A stretch of DNA of 64,000 bases from an uncultured Fluviicola sp. (GTDB lineage: Bacteria; Bacteroidota; Bacteroidia; Flavobacteriales; Crocinitomicaceae). Below the pieces are notes generated by a model, which saw only the letters and a program-made list of their open reading frames with translations, had not been told where the DNA came from and did no database searches. Where the stretch lies: contig NZ_CAMLDC010000006.1 in NCBI RefSeq assembly GCF_946478805.1, positions 124,001 to 188,000 on the forward strand. The letters run 5' to 3'. Shown one piece after another: positions 53,403 to 62,486 of this stretch. The position numbers were made by a program, and so were the translations under genes. Positions within the stretch are counted from its first letter, which is position 1. Each line of letters begins with the position of its first letter.

Positions 53403-56252
53403 CTAATACTTCACGACTCTTTTTTGTGCAGTTTTCGATTCGCTGCTGATCTGAAGGATGAACATATTTCCTTGTAATTCACTTAGATCAAGATTTTGCA
53501 TCGCCTGGTAATTGGTTACCGTTTGAAGCAATTTTCCATTGATATCAAAGATCCGGATTGTTCCTCCCGTTTCTGAAATTCCATTGACCTGAACAAGACC
53601 TGTTGTCGGATTCGGATACACGGTGAACAAATCTCCCTCAATGACACTTTCCTCAATTCCAAGACTTTCTGAAATCGGATCGAAATTGATTCCACAAGGT
53701 CCTTCGTTGCTTAAAAATGCGCTTCGGACGGCACTTGCTTTCACAAACAAATCTGTAACCGGTTCCAGAATGCCAGTGGTTGGTTCATTCTTGCGTTTAA
53801 TCAAATAAGCATAATCCAACTCAATTGTTTCGCCATTGCTTAGGGTTGTTTTTCCGAAAGAATATGCTCCACGGCGGTCTCCTGAAGGATTTGAAGTCGA
53901 TCCCGTTCCACACGGCTCAAATTCCGACCAGGAAAATCCCGGATCAACACCTGCGGTTCCCCAATGTAAGGTGTCAGAATCTCCCGGAAACATGTAATTT
54001 GTCGCTATTGCAGTGACACATGGCGCGCCTGAAAAACCGGTACCACCATAATACATTTCATCACCAAATTGGAACCGACCGTCCAAAACATTATACCAGG
54101 AAATTGCAGATGTCGGATCAGATTGACCAGCCGGAGCATTTGTTCCGGTATACGCAGCAGAAGCATACAAACCGGAATATTCGTTATCTATCACTCCATC
54201 ATTGAAGCCATAGCCATTCACCGATTTTCCCGGTTGGATTCCGATTCCATTATCCAATCCGTCGTCTGCCTGTTTGAATCCTTTCAAGACCAGGATTCCC
54301 TGAGCAGGAAGCGTATCATTGAAACCCGGTCTGCCAGAATTAGGTTCATCAAAGAGGTCTCCGTTGTAGTTGTAGATCAATCCCAAATCCACATTCGTTC
54401 CAATATAATCATCGTTGTAATTCCCCATATCTCCGTCAAAATGACCACCAAAGAATAAGGAATCGATCTCCACTCCGCGTGAAATAATTTTTACTTTACG
54501 CATCAGAACATCATCGAAAGTTTCATTGGTATCGCATAATTGGGTGTATACATAACTGTGAAATTCAAGCGCGTTATTGGCGTTTCCATTGTCTCTGTAA
54601 TGCGTGATACTGAAAACACAATCATTTCCATAGATTTGCGGATAATCCCCCAAAAGCGGTTCGTAAACTCCATTTGAATTGGCATCAACAAACGGGGCAA
54701 GATCTGCGGCCTGACCCAAAGCCGTATTTCCATGCGCCGGCCAATTCCTGATTCCAACTACAGGAATATAGGAAGAAGAACCCATTTGCACAGAATCGAT
54801 GTGATCCTCGATCATTTGAAGACTCACATGACATGGTCTGTTGTATTTTGCTTCCACCACTTCATCATAGAGTGCATTTGTAGTGTATGGACCAGGAAGT
54901 TCATCGTATTGGTCTGCATAAGTTGATTGGTCATTCGCAAGTGTATCTGTATTTGTAAATCCAACAAAACGCTCATTCAGGTTATAACAAGCCGAACGAT
55001 TATCATAAGTTGAACCTGTTAGTCCATTAGGTGATACCGCTATCACTTTTGTACCCAACCCGATTGTGGCTATGCCTTTCGAACCGGTTTTGAATTTATA
55101 GGAATACTCTGAAAAATCCAGGACCGGTGTTTCCAGGTACTTTTCACAGAAAACACTCATCCCTGCACTCGCGTTTCCTGAAAGATCTTCCGAAACTCCT
55201 TTTGTCAATCCATTTCCAAGGATAAAATTTGCACCGTTTGAAGAGAAGATCTGATAAATTGCAGGAACAATCCCCTTCAGGGAATCAGTTACAGTAAAGG
55301 ACGCGTTTGCTTTAAAGAAAGAGGAAGGCGTACCTGTTCCCATCGGTTTAGTGAAAATATGATATCCATTATCTATAAATGCCACTTGATTGATTGAAAG
55401 AATCGAATTCGACGAGAAGGTTCCTGAAGTTACCAAGCTCCCTGAAGCGTTGTAGTGTTCAATAGCCATTCCATTGGTAATCCCGATTGTTGTCGGGTTG
55501 ATCAGGAATGAACTCACGGATCTGTTCGCAGCGATTCCTGTTGTAATCGAAGAATAGGTGTTTGCAGCTGTTCTTGTAAAAAGCTTTGCAGAAGTTATTC
55601 CACCGGCAAAAACTACTTTTTCAAGACCATTCACAAGCAATAGGTTCCCGCTTTTCCATCCATTGATCGTATTTGCAAAACCGGAAGAAGTTGTAATTGT
55701 CGCATCTACCATTTCCTCGGAAGGAAGGGCAAAAGAAGTGGTATTAATTGCCAGACGAATCAATCCGCCAGAGCTTTTCACGTGATAGGAAACCAATTCA
55801 TTCCCGATCATTTTTGCTTCAAAATAGCCCAAACGATAGTTATAGGTACTCACCTGAGAACTTAACAAAGCACCGGTATTTTTGTCGACTTTGAGCCAAA
55901 CAATGTTTAAGGCACTGTTATTTCCGATCTCCAGGGTATAAAAACGCTCCGTTTGATTTTCCGCTACTCCGAGAATGTATTGATTCTGTAAACCGGAAGG
56001 TACGGTCAGCGTGTAATTTTGATGAACTGCTTCAAGCACTTCACCCTGACCATCTAATTTTTGGGTAACCAGTTCGATCTGGTTTGAAGTACCATTACCC
56101 AGACTGAACAAATACTGCTGGTTTTGATCATCTAAAAAGGTACAACTCGAAAAGGTAGATCTCGTTGAAGTTGCATGCAAATAGGTCCTGTTGAATTGGG
56201 AAAAAACAAATCCACTCAACAACAGAAAAAGACAGGTAGAAATTATCTTCAT
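53403..56252 (-). CDS. Large type IX secretion substrate with C-terminal sorting domain, paralogue 2
   Basis: 949 aa, collinear with 50325-53186: signal peptide MKIISTCLFLLLSGFVFSQ, NRTYLHA start, propeller-like strands, ADLAPFVDANSNGVYEPLLGDYP and DEPNSGRPGFNDT acidic loops, and a sorting tail almost identical to paralogue 1 (VYPNPTTGLVQV ... KRVVKY). The last 310 bp of both genes are nearly the same in DNA while the rest has diverged, pointing to recent conversion or strong constraint on the tail. Substrate or ligand unknown. Confidence 0.85.
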   Translation of the reverse strand: MKIISTCLFLLLSGFVFSQFNRTYLHATSTRSTFSSCTFLDDQNQQYLFSLGNGTSNQIELVTQKLDGQGEVLEAVHQNYTLTVPSGLQNQYILGVAENQTERFYTLEIGNNSALNIVWLKVDKNTGALLSSQVSTYNYRLGYFEAKMIGNELVSYHVKSSGGLIRLAINTTSFALPSEEMVDATITTSSGFANTINGWKSGNLLLVNGLEKVVFAGGITSAKLFTRTAANTYSSITTGIAANRSVSSFLINPTTIGITNGMAIEHYNASGSLVTSGTFSSNSILSINQVAFIDNGYHIFTKPMGTGTPSSFFKANASFTVTDSLKGIVPAIYQIFSSNGANFILGNGLTKGVSEDLSGNASAGMSVFCEKYLETPVLDFSEYSYKFKTGSKGIATIGLGTKVIAVSPNGLTGSTYDNRSACYNLNERFVGFTNTDTLANDQSTYADQYDELPGPYTTNALYDEVVEAKYNRPCHVSLQMIEDHIDSVQMGSSSYIPVVGIRNWPAHGNTALGQAADLAPFVDANSNGVYEPLLGDYPQIYGNDCVFSITHYRDNGNANNALEFHSYVYTQLCDTNETFDDVLMRKVKIISRGVEIDSLFFGGHFDGDMGNYNDDYIGTNVDLGLIYNYNGDLFDEPNSGRPGFNDTLPAQGILVLKGFKQADDGLDNGIGIQPGKSVNGYGFNDGVIDNEYSGLYASAAYTGTNAPAGQSDPTSAISWYNVLDGRFQFGDEMYYGGTGFSGAPCVTAIATNYMFPGDSDTLHWGTAGVDPGFSWSEFEPCGTGSTSNPSGDRRGAYSFGKTTLSNGETIELDYAYLIKRKNEPTTGILEPVTDLFVKASAVRSAFLSNEGPCGINFDPISESLGIEESVIEGDLFTVYPNPTTGLVQVNGISETGGTIRIFDINGKLLQTVTNYQAMQNLDLSELQGNMFILQISSESKTAQKRVVKY

Positions 56253-56486
56253 GGCGTAATAATTTAAGGGTTAAACATAAATTTATAACGCTCAATTTAA
56301 AGGAACGGTTGGAAGATAAATCAGTTATTACTTCAAAATACCTTGTGATTTATTCTGCTGTAGATTTAACAGGATTAAAGGAAAGTAAACATCTTACGGA
56401 TCTTAGCAAGACTATTTGTTATTCCCCCAATTTAAAATTCTTGGACTTTTTAAGTAGGTTTGTTTATCCAAATCGAAATAAGCACT

Positions 56487-57140
56487 ATGAACAACGATAA
56501 TAAACTTGGTTTTCTAAATCTTACTGTCATCATCTTAACTTTTTATGTTTTAGGAGCATTGGTAGTTGATACTTTTTGGGTGTTATCTCCGGAAACCTCC
56601 AAGCTTCTAACCTATTTTGACTATGCGATCTGTGCATTCTTCTTTTTTGAGTTCTTATACAGATTCATGTATGCAGAGAATAAACTTGTTTTTATGAAAT
56701 GGGGATGGATTGATTTACTTTCATGTATTCCGATGGTTGATTTTTTACGTGCAGGCAGAATTTTGAGGCTAATTCGTTTATTTAGAATCATTCGAGCCTT
56801 TCGTTCATCCCGTCAATTACTCAATCATATCTTTGCAAACAAAGCAAAAGGGGCTTTAACATCTGTTTCCGTGTTGGCTATTCTCTTAATCATATTCTCA
56901 TCAATTGCTATTCTTGCAGTTGAAACCGATCCAAAAAGCAACATTAAAAACGCTGAAGATGCCATTTGGTGGACCTACACAACGATTACCACTGTAGGAT
57001 ATGGAGACAAATACCCGGTTACGACCGAAGGTAGAATCTTAGCCATGATTTTAATGACATTTGGCGTCGGATTTTTTGGAACTTTTACTGCTTATATAGC
57101 TTCCATTTTTGTCGCTAACAATCAAGAAACAAGTAAATAA
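56487..57140 (+). CDS. Voltage-gated-like potassium channel / ion transporter
   Basis: 217 aa from the ATG at 56487. S1-S3 hydrophobic helices, an S4-like helix with regularly spaced arginines (RAGRILRLIRLFRIIRAFRSSR region), S5, and a pore loop with the selectivity filter TTVGYGD (T169), then S6. Matches six-helix Kv-type channels of bacteria. No C-terminal RCK domain. Divergent from the T9SS gene. Confidence 0.92.
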   Translation: MNNDNKLGFLNLTVIILTFYVLGALVVDTFWVLSPETSKLLTYFDYAICAFFFFEFLYRFMYAENKLVFMKWGWIDLLSCIPMVDFLRAGRILRLIRLFRIIRAFRSSRQLLNHIFANKAKGALTSVSVLAILLIIFSSIAILAVETDPKSNIKNAEDAIWWTYTTITTVGYGDKYPVTTEGRILAMILMTFGVGFFGTFTAYIASIFVANNQETSK

Positions 57141-57152
57141 ATTGAGAAATAA

Positions 57153-58295
57153 TTACCCACCGATCTTCGCCAGGTAATCAAACAGGTAATGATCACCTTC
57201 CGTGAGTTCCAATCCGCGTCTGCTCATCATTGCATTGGCAGATTGCTTAGCTTTTGCCAGGTCAAAAAGTTCCGTTCCGTTTACAGCTCCCCAGGAGAAA
57301 GAAGGAATGAATTTTTTAGGAAATTCACCTCCGAAAACATTGCAGGAAACTCCCACAACCGTTGCCGTATTGAACATCGTATTGATGGCACATTTACTGT
57401 GATCCCCCATACACACTCCCATGAATTGCAAACCGGTTTCTACTTCTGCTCCCTGTTCATAAGACCAGGAACGAATCATCGAGTAATTGTTCTTCAAATT
57501 TGAAGTATTCGTATCCGCACCAAAATTGCACCATTCACCAACCATTGAATTTCCTAAGAACCCGTCGTGTCCTTTATTCGAATAAGCCTGAAATACACAA
57601 TTGGAAATTTCACCGCCCACCTTACAAAACGGACCTATTGTTGTTGCTCCGTATATTTTAGAGCCCATTTTCACGACACCGTGTTCTCCAAGGGAGAATG
57701 GTCCGCGAATCATGGAACCTTCCATAATCTCGGCATCGTTGGCTATATAGATCGGCCCGGAAGTAGTATTTAAAAAAGATCCTTCAACAGACGCCCCCGT
57801 TTCGAGAAAAATCAATGACGGATCACCGATAATCGTATTTGATGAAGGAATGTATTGCGATTCTCTGCCACCTGTCAATAAAAAATAATCTGCCACCAGG
57901 ATTTCGTCATTCTTTTGGAACAAATCCCAACGCTGGGTCAATTCCAACGGATGCTGCTCTGTCCATTTAACCTTTTCAGTTGCCTCTCCTCTTCTTGCAA
58001 TCCAGGTATCTCCTGAAACCAAGACCTGGTTATCTTCCAGATGCACTACTGCGGCGGCAATGGCTTCATTGGGAATAATTGCTGCATTTACTTCCACTTC
58101 TCCTTTACCCGAAACCCGGGGAAATTTCTTTGAAATGTATTTTTCAGTTTGAAATGAGACAGTAGCTTCCGGAATCCATTTTTCCCATCGTTCTTTGTTG
58201 GTCAGAATACCCACTCTTAAATCACCAACAGGGCGTGTAAGTGTCAAAGGCGCAAAGCGCAAGTGTAATTCGTTATCGTGAAGAATGATGTTCAT
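57153..58295 (-). CDS. GlmU-like putative sugar nucleotidyltransferase
   Basis: 380 aa. Starts with a degenerate nucleotidyltransferase-like part (LRFAPLTLTRPVGDLRVGI), followed by left-handed beta-helix hexapeptide repeats (GPIYIANDAEIMEGSMIRG, NSMVGEWCNFGADTNTSNLKNNY). The N-terminal part lacks the full GlmU pyrophosphorylase G-rich loop. This single-gene family is frequent in Bacteroidota; the reaction is not established. The downstream HAD and symporter genes share direction. Confidence 0.8.
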   Translation of the reverse strand: MNIILHDNELHLRFAPLTLTRPVGDLRVGILTNKERWEKWIPEATVSFQTEKYISKKFPRVSGKGEVEVNAAIIPNEAIAAAVVHLEDNQVLVSGDTWIARRGEATEKVKWTEQHPLELTQRWDLFQKNDEILVADYFLLTGGRESQYIPSSNTIIGDPSLIFLETGASVEGSFLNTTSGPIYIANDAEIMEGSMIRGPFSLGEHGVVKMGSKIYGATTIGPFCKVGGEISNCVFQAYSNKGHDGFLGNSMVGEWCNFGADTNTSNLKNNYSMIRSWSYEQGAEVETGLQFMGVCMGDHSKCAINTMFNTATVVGVSCNVFGGEFPKKFIPSFSWGAVNGTELFDLAKAKQSANAMMSRRGLELTEGDHYLFDYLAKIGG

Positions 58296-58406
58296 GGCAA
58301 TCTTATTTGTTAAGTGAAGATAAACAATTCTCCATTACAAATTCCGAATTCCGAGTTACGAATTGTTAACCTACTTCTGAAAAAAGTGTGATAAAGCAAC
58401 CGGTAA

Positions 58407-59069
58407 TTAAAATAATTCAGCAAGTCTCGGATCGTTATAATCAGAAATAAAGAACAATATATTCGGATAATTCATAAATTCTTCAGCGCTGTGTGTGGTT
58501 GTCACAATAATTACTTTCATTCCTGCATTCAAAGCTGCTTCCGCGCCTTTCGGAACATCTTCAAACACGATGCAGGATTCGGGTTCCACTCCCAGAAGTG
58601 CTGCGCCTTTCAAAAACACTTCCGGATTGGGTTTACTCTCAATCACATCTTCAGCGCCGACTATAGCCTGGAAGTACGAACGAATAGCTAAATTGTCCAA
58701 TACAAAATCAATATTGAAACGATTGGCTGCGGATCCGATTGCCATGGAAATCCCTGACATACGTGCTGCTTCAAACAGTTCTCTCAATCCGGGGATCAAT
58801 TCCAAATGCGGCCCATACAATTCCCGGTACAACTCTTCTTTTCGCAGAGAGTACAATTCAATAATCTCTTCACTCAGCGTTCCTTCTCCAAACACGCGAT
58901 CCAGCAATTCGTGGTTCTTTCCGTACATCTGTTGCTTCACTTCCTCTTTGGTCAATCCGGCTTTCAGATCATCGTTCAGTATTTTGTTCCAGACTTTTAA
59001 ATGGAAGTCCATGTCGTCGATCATGGTCCCGTTCAAGTCGAATAAGAATGCTTTTGGATTTAATGACAT
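58407..59069 (-). CDS. HAD-superfamily phosphatase (beta-phosphoglucomutase-like)
   Basis: 220 aa. Motif I FLFDLNGTMID (nucleophile Asp), cap domain, motif II GSAANR, motif III ESKPNPEVFLKGA with Lys, and motif IV VFEDVPKGAEAALNAGM. HAD subclass IA that acts on small phosphates such as sugar phosphates. The nucleophile context DLNG replaces the more usual DxDG, which is seen in some family members; the second Asp, needed for phosphatase chemistry, is replaced by Asn, so activity may differ. Confidence 0.85.
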   Translation of the reverse strand: MSLNPKAFLFDLNGTMIDDMDFHLKVWNKILNDDLKAGLTKEEVKQQMYGKNHELLDRVFGEGTLSEEIIELYSLRKEELYRELYGPHLELIPGLRELFEAARMSGISMAIGSAANRFNIDFVLDNLAIRSYFQAIVGAEDVIESKPNPEVFLKGAALLGVEPESCIVFEDVPKGAEAALNAGMKVIIVTTTHSAEEFMNYPNILFFISDYNDPRLAELF

Positions 59070-59106
59070 ATGTTCAATTGTTCAACGGGTTCAATACTTC
59101 AAAAAA

Positions 59107-60660
59107 TCAGACTGTTCGAACATCTTGAACCTTTTGGACATTTTCAGTCCCCGGTTTTGAGATGAGCCACAATCCTATAAAAGTTAATAATCCATTCAAA
59201 ATCAGCAATTCATTTCCAAAACGGTATCCACCAACGAGTTCCTTATTGACCATTATTCCACCTGTCCAAAGCGGCATATACTGGCTTATATAATAACAAA
59301 CCACCGGAATAACAACACATACAATCGGAACCATCCATTCGTTTAACTTCCGTTTCAGGACAATCCCAAAGGTGAACAATCCAAGCAGCGGCCCATAAGT
59401 ATAGCCCGCCACAGTCAGAATTAATCCGATGAGGTCGGTTTTAGGATTTACATCGACATAAGCCTTTGTAGCCAGAATGATGCATAGAAACAAGATTGAA
59501 AACCCAATATGGACGAAGAGTTTAATTCGTTGTTTTTGAGCTTCAGTTCTACGTTCAAAGTGTAAAAAATCAATGCAGAATCCGGTCGTTAAAGCAGCTA
59601 AAGCGCTATCCGCAGAGGCATAAGAAGAAGCCGTTATTCCCAACAGGAAGAAAATTCCGGCAATCTTTCCGAAATTGTTCAATGCAAGGGTCGGGAAAGT
59701 ATGATCTGTTTTTACAGGTAACTCAATTTGGAAGTGATTTGCATAAACGTACAATGCTCCTCCCAAAAGCAGAAATAAAAAGTTCGTAATGACTAAAACA
59801 GTTGTAAATGAATACATGTTTTTTTGGGCTTCCCCGATATTCTTGCAGGTCAGGTTTTTTTGCATCAAATCCTGGTCCAGTCCTGTCATGGCAATTGCGA
59901 GAAACATTCCCCCGAAAAATTGTTTATAGAAATACAAGGGGGAATTTGGATCATCAAAGAAAAAGATGCGGGACATGGAGTAATTACCCGATGTTTTGGT
60001 TGCTGTTATTTTATCGTATAATCCGCTCCAATTAACTCCAAGTGCATTCGATATGATAACGGTGCAAATGATTACAGCACTAACCAAAAAAACCGTTTGG
60101 AAGGTATCCGTGTAGACGATGGTCTTTATTCCTCCCTTAAAAGTATAAACCCATATCAATGCTACTGTAGTTAGTGCAGTGACCCAATACGCAACTCCTA
60201 AATCTTTAAACAAAAACAAATGCAGGACTTCTGTTGCCAGATAGAGGCGTGTAGCTGATCCCAGGGTTCGCGACAGGATAAAGAAACCCGCTCCCGTTTT
60301 ATAACTTACAATTCCAAAACGGGTCTGTAAATACTGGTAAATAGATGTTACATTCAAGCGGTAATACAAAGGCATCAACACCTGGGCAATGATAATATAC
60401 CCGATCACATAACCTAATACGATTTGAAAATAAGCCATTCCTTCGCTTGCCACTTTACCAGGTACGGAAATGAAAGTTACCCCTGAAAGTGACGCTCCGA
60501 TCATTCCAAAAGCAACCAAATACCAAGGACTTTGTTTGTTACCCGTAAAAAACGAATCGGAATCCGCATTTCGCGAAGTCAGGAATGAAATTAAAATAAG
60601 TAATGCGAAATAAGCTATTAATACTGTTGCAATAACCCAGGGCGCTAATGTATTGGTCAT
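59107..60660 (-). CDS. Sodium:solute symporter (SSS family)
   Basis: 517 aa, about 13 membrane helices. Family signature region GMIGASLSGVTFISVPG and AMTGLDQDLMQKNLTCKN with sodium-site helices. Transports sugars, amino acids or nucleosides; substrate not readable. Ends 37 bp before the HAD gene, so the two may be coexpressed. Confidence 0.9.
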   Translation of the reverse strand: MTNTLAPWVIATVLIAYFALLILISFLTSRNADSDSFFTGNKQSPWYLVAFGMIGASLSGVTFISVPGKVASEGMAYFQIVLGYVIGYIIIAQVLMPLYYRLNVTSIYQYLQTRFGIVSYKTGAGFFILSRTLGSATRLYLATEVLHLFLFKDLGVAYWVTALTTVALIWVYTFKGGIKTIVYTDTFQTVFLVSAVIICTVIISNALGVNWSGLYDKITATKTSGNYSMSRIFFFDDPNSPLYFYKQFFGGMFLAIAMTGLDQDLMQKNLTCKNIGEAQKNMYSFTTVLVITNFLFLLLGGALYVYANHFQIELPVKTDHTFPTLALNNFGKIAGIFFLLGITASSYASADSALAALTTGFCIDFLHFERRTEAQKQRIKLFVHIGFSILFLCIILATKAYVDVNPKTDLIGLILTVAGYTYGPLLGLFTFGIVLKRKLNEWMVPIVCVVIPVVCYYISQYMPLWTGGIMVNKELVGGYRFGNELLILNGLLTFIGLWLISKPGTENVQKVQDVRTV

Positions 60661-60682
60661 GGAATAAAATTAGTATAAAAAA

Positions 60683-60712
60683 CAAAGGGGTGGAAAATTT
60701 TCCACCCCTTTG
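60683..60712. terminator. Terminator after tig
   Basis: Perfect 15-pair palindrome CAAAGGGGTGGAAAA/TTTTCCACCCCTTTG with A/T runs on both sides, between the tig stop and the symporter start. Confidence 0.85.
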
Positions 60713-60729
60713 TTTTAAATTGAATATGC

Positions 60730-62082
60730 TTATTTCGATGCCATTTCAACGAACTCATCATAAGAAATCTCTTTTGAGTTCAGTTTCACTGTATCCTTGA
60801 AATATTGTGTCAATTTTGTTTCAGCCAACATATCGTAAATACGATTTGCCTCTTCGCGATTTTGCAAAGCACCTGCTGCCTGTTTTGTCAATTCTGCATC
60901 TTCCGGTGCAGGAATTCCATATTGTGCAAACTGGTTAGCAATCAATCCTTTTGTAAACTCGATCACTTCCGCATTGTCCAATTTGATATCATTCGCTTTG
61001 AAGATATGACCTTGGATCAACTGCCATTTCAAATCTTTCGCATAACTGTCATAATCAGCTTCGATCTGTTCGATAGTGATCGGTTTGTCGTTCGACAATT
61101 GGATCCAACGCTTCAGGAATGTATCCGGAAGGTTCACCGGTGTGTTTTCTACTAAATCACGGTAAACTTCGCGTGTCAACAAACGGTCCGAATCATTTGC
61201 AAACATATTTTTCAAATCTGCCCCGATACGCTCACGCAATTCTTTTTCAGAAGAAACCGCTCCGTCACCGAATAATTTGTCAAACAAATCCTGGTTCAAT
61301 TCAGCCAACTCCATGCGTTTGATATCGTTGATTGTCATTTGGTAAGAATCCGAATGATTCGCCAATTCTTCCGGCTTGATCCCAAGCATCGCAGCTTTGT
61401 CGGTATCACCGCGGGTAATTGCAGTAGCGGAAACGGTTACTTTATCTCCCACTTTTTTACCAACCAATGATTTTTTCACTTTTTTATCTTCGATAAACTC
61501 CATTGAAGTTGTTGAAGAATGCATAATTCCACCTTCCTTGATGGATCCGTCCTCATTTAACTCAACAAATTGAGCCAAAAGCATGTCCGTTTCACCCACC
61601 TCATCCGTAGAAGTCATTTTTCCATAACGACGACGTAAATCATCAATCTGCTGATCCACCAATTTATCGTCGATCTTCACTTGTACGTAATCGTATTTGC
61701 TTTTATTCGTCAATTTCAAATCAATTGCCGGAGAATAACCGATTTCGTAAACGAATTCAAAATCTCCCGGATTGTCGAAATCACCTTTCACTTCCGTTCC
61801 ATCTTTCGGAATCGGATTTCCCAGAATATCTAATTTATTTTCCTGTACGTAAGCATACAACGCATCTGAAACCAATTTGTTCATTTCTTCAGCCAATACA
61901 CCTTTTCCGTATTGCTTCTGAATCAAGCCCATTGGAACCTTTCCCGGACGGAATCCAGGAATTTTCGCTTGCTTGCGATATTTATCTAAAGATGCAGCTA
62001 CTTTACCTTGGTAGTCTGCCGGTGAAACCTGCACCGTTAACAATGCTGTTTCTGCATTAACTTCTTGACGTGTTACGTTCAT
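60730..62082 (-). CDS. tig: Trigger factor chaperone
   Basis: 450 aa. N-terminal ribosome-binding domain with IPGFRPGKVPMGLIQKQYG near residues 39-57 (the ribosome docking loop), a weakly conserved peptidyl-prolyl isomerase domain (about 150-240) and a helical C-terminal chaperone domain. Binds nascent chains at the ribosome exit. Located right after tRNA-Leu, with its own terminator. Confidence 0.95.
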   Translation of the reverse strand: MNVTRQEVNAETALLTVQVSPADYQGKVAASLDKYRKQAKIPGFRPGKVPMGLIQKQYGKGVLAEEMNKLVSDALYAYVQENKLDILGNPIPKDGTEVKGDFDNPGDFEFVYEIGYSPAIDLKLTNKSKYDYVQVKIDDKLVDQQIDDLRRRYGKMTSTDEVGETDMLLAQFVELNEDGSIKEGGIMHSSTTSMEFIEDKKVKKSLVGKKVGDKVTVSATAITRGDTDKAAMLGIKPEELANHSDSYQMTINDIKRMELAELNQDLFDKLFGDGAVSSEKELRERIGADLKNMFANDSDRLLTREVYRDLVENTPVNLPDTFLKRWIQLSNDKPITIEQIEADYDSYAKDLKWQLIQGHIFKANDIKLDNAEVIEFTKGLIANQFAQYGIPAPEDAELTKQAAGALQNREEANRIYDMLAETKLTQYFKDTVKLNSKEISYDEFVEMASK

Positions 62083-62117
62083 TCCGTTTTCTTTTAATTC
62101 TTAACTTGTATAAACAA

Positions 62118-62153
62118 AAAATGGTCTTCATTGACAAACAACGAGACCATTTT
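62118..62153 (-). terminator. Terminator after tRNA-Leu
   Basis: AAAATGGTCT/AGACCATTTT stem on the minus strand followed by a T-run. Confidence 0.78.
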
Positions 62154-62157
62154 AAAG

Positions 62158-62239
62158 TGCGGATGGAGGGACTCGAACCCGCACACCTCTCGGCACTAGA
62201 TCCTAAGTCTAGCGTGTCTACCAATTTCACCACATCCGC
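62158..62239 (-). tRNA. tRNA-Leu (anticodon UAG)
   Basis: Acceptor GCGGATG/CATCCGC, D arm with AATTGGTAGAC, anticodon stem CTAGA/TCTAG around CTTAGGA (anticodon TAG), long variable arm typical of leucine tRNA (TGCCGAGAGGTGTG), T arm TTCGAGT. CCA is not encoded. Confidence 0.95.
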
Positions 62240-62486
62240 ATAATCTATAAACACAACCGTGTTCTATAAACTTATTTCAATTTTCAGGATTTCGATTAAT
62301 CCGTTTCCCTATTTGGGTGCACAAAATTAGTGATTATTTCAAATCTTGCAAGCAGAAGATGCGTTTTTTCATTAAAAAATGTAAAAAAGTGGTTCTATTT
62401 CGTTTGAGCATTGGAAAACGAAGCACTTAAACACTTGTCAACTACTTGTAAGTGAATTTACTAACATGCTAATTTCGCTAATTTAC

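Noticed and set aside
56309..56500. 63-aa plus-strand frame before the channel gene
   Set aside because: No domain, overlaps the channel start, and sits in a normal promoter-sized gap.
62057..62254. 65-aa minus-strand frame
   Set aside because: Overlaps tRNA-Leu and its terminator; not protein coding.
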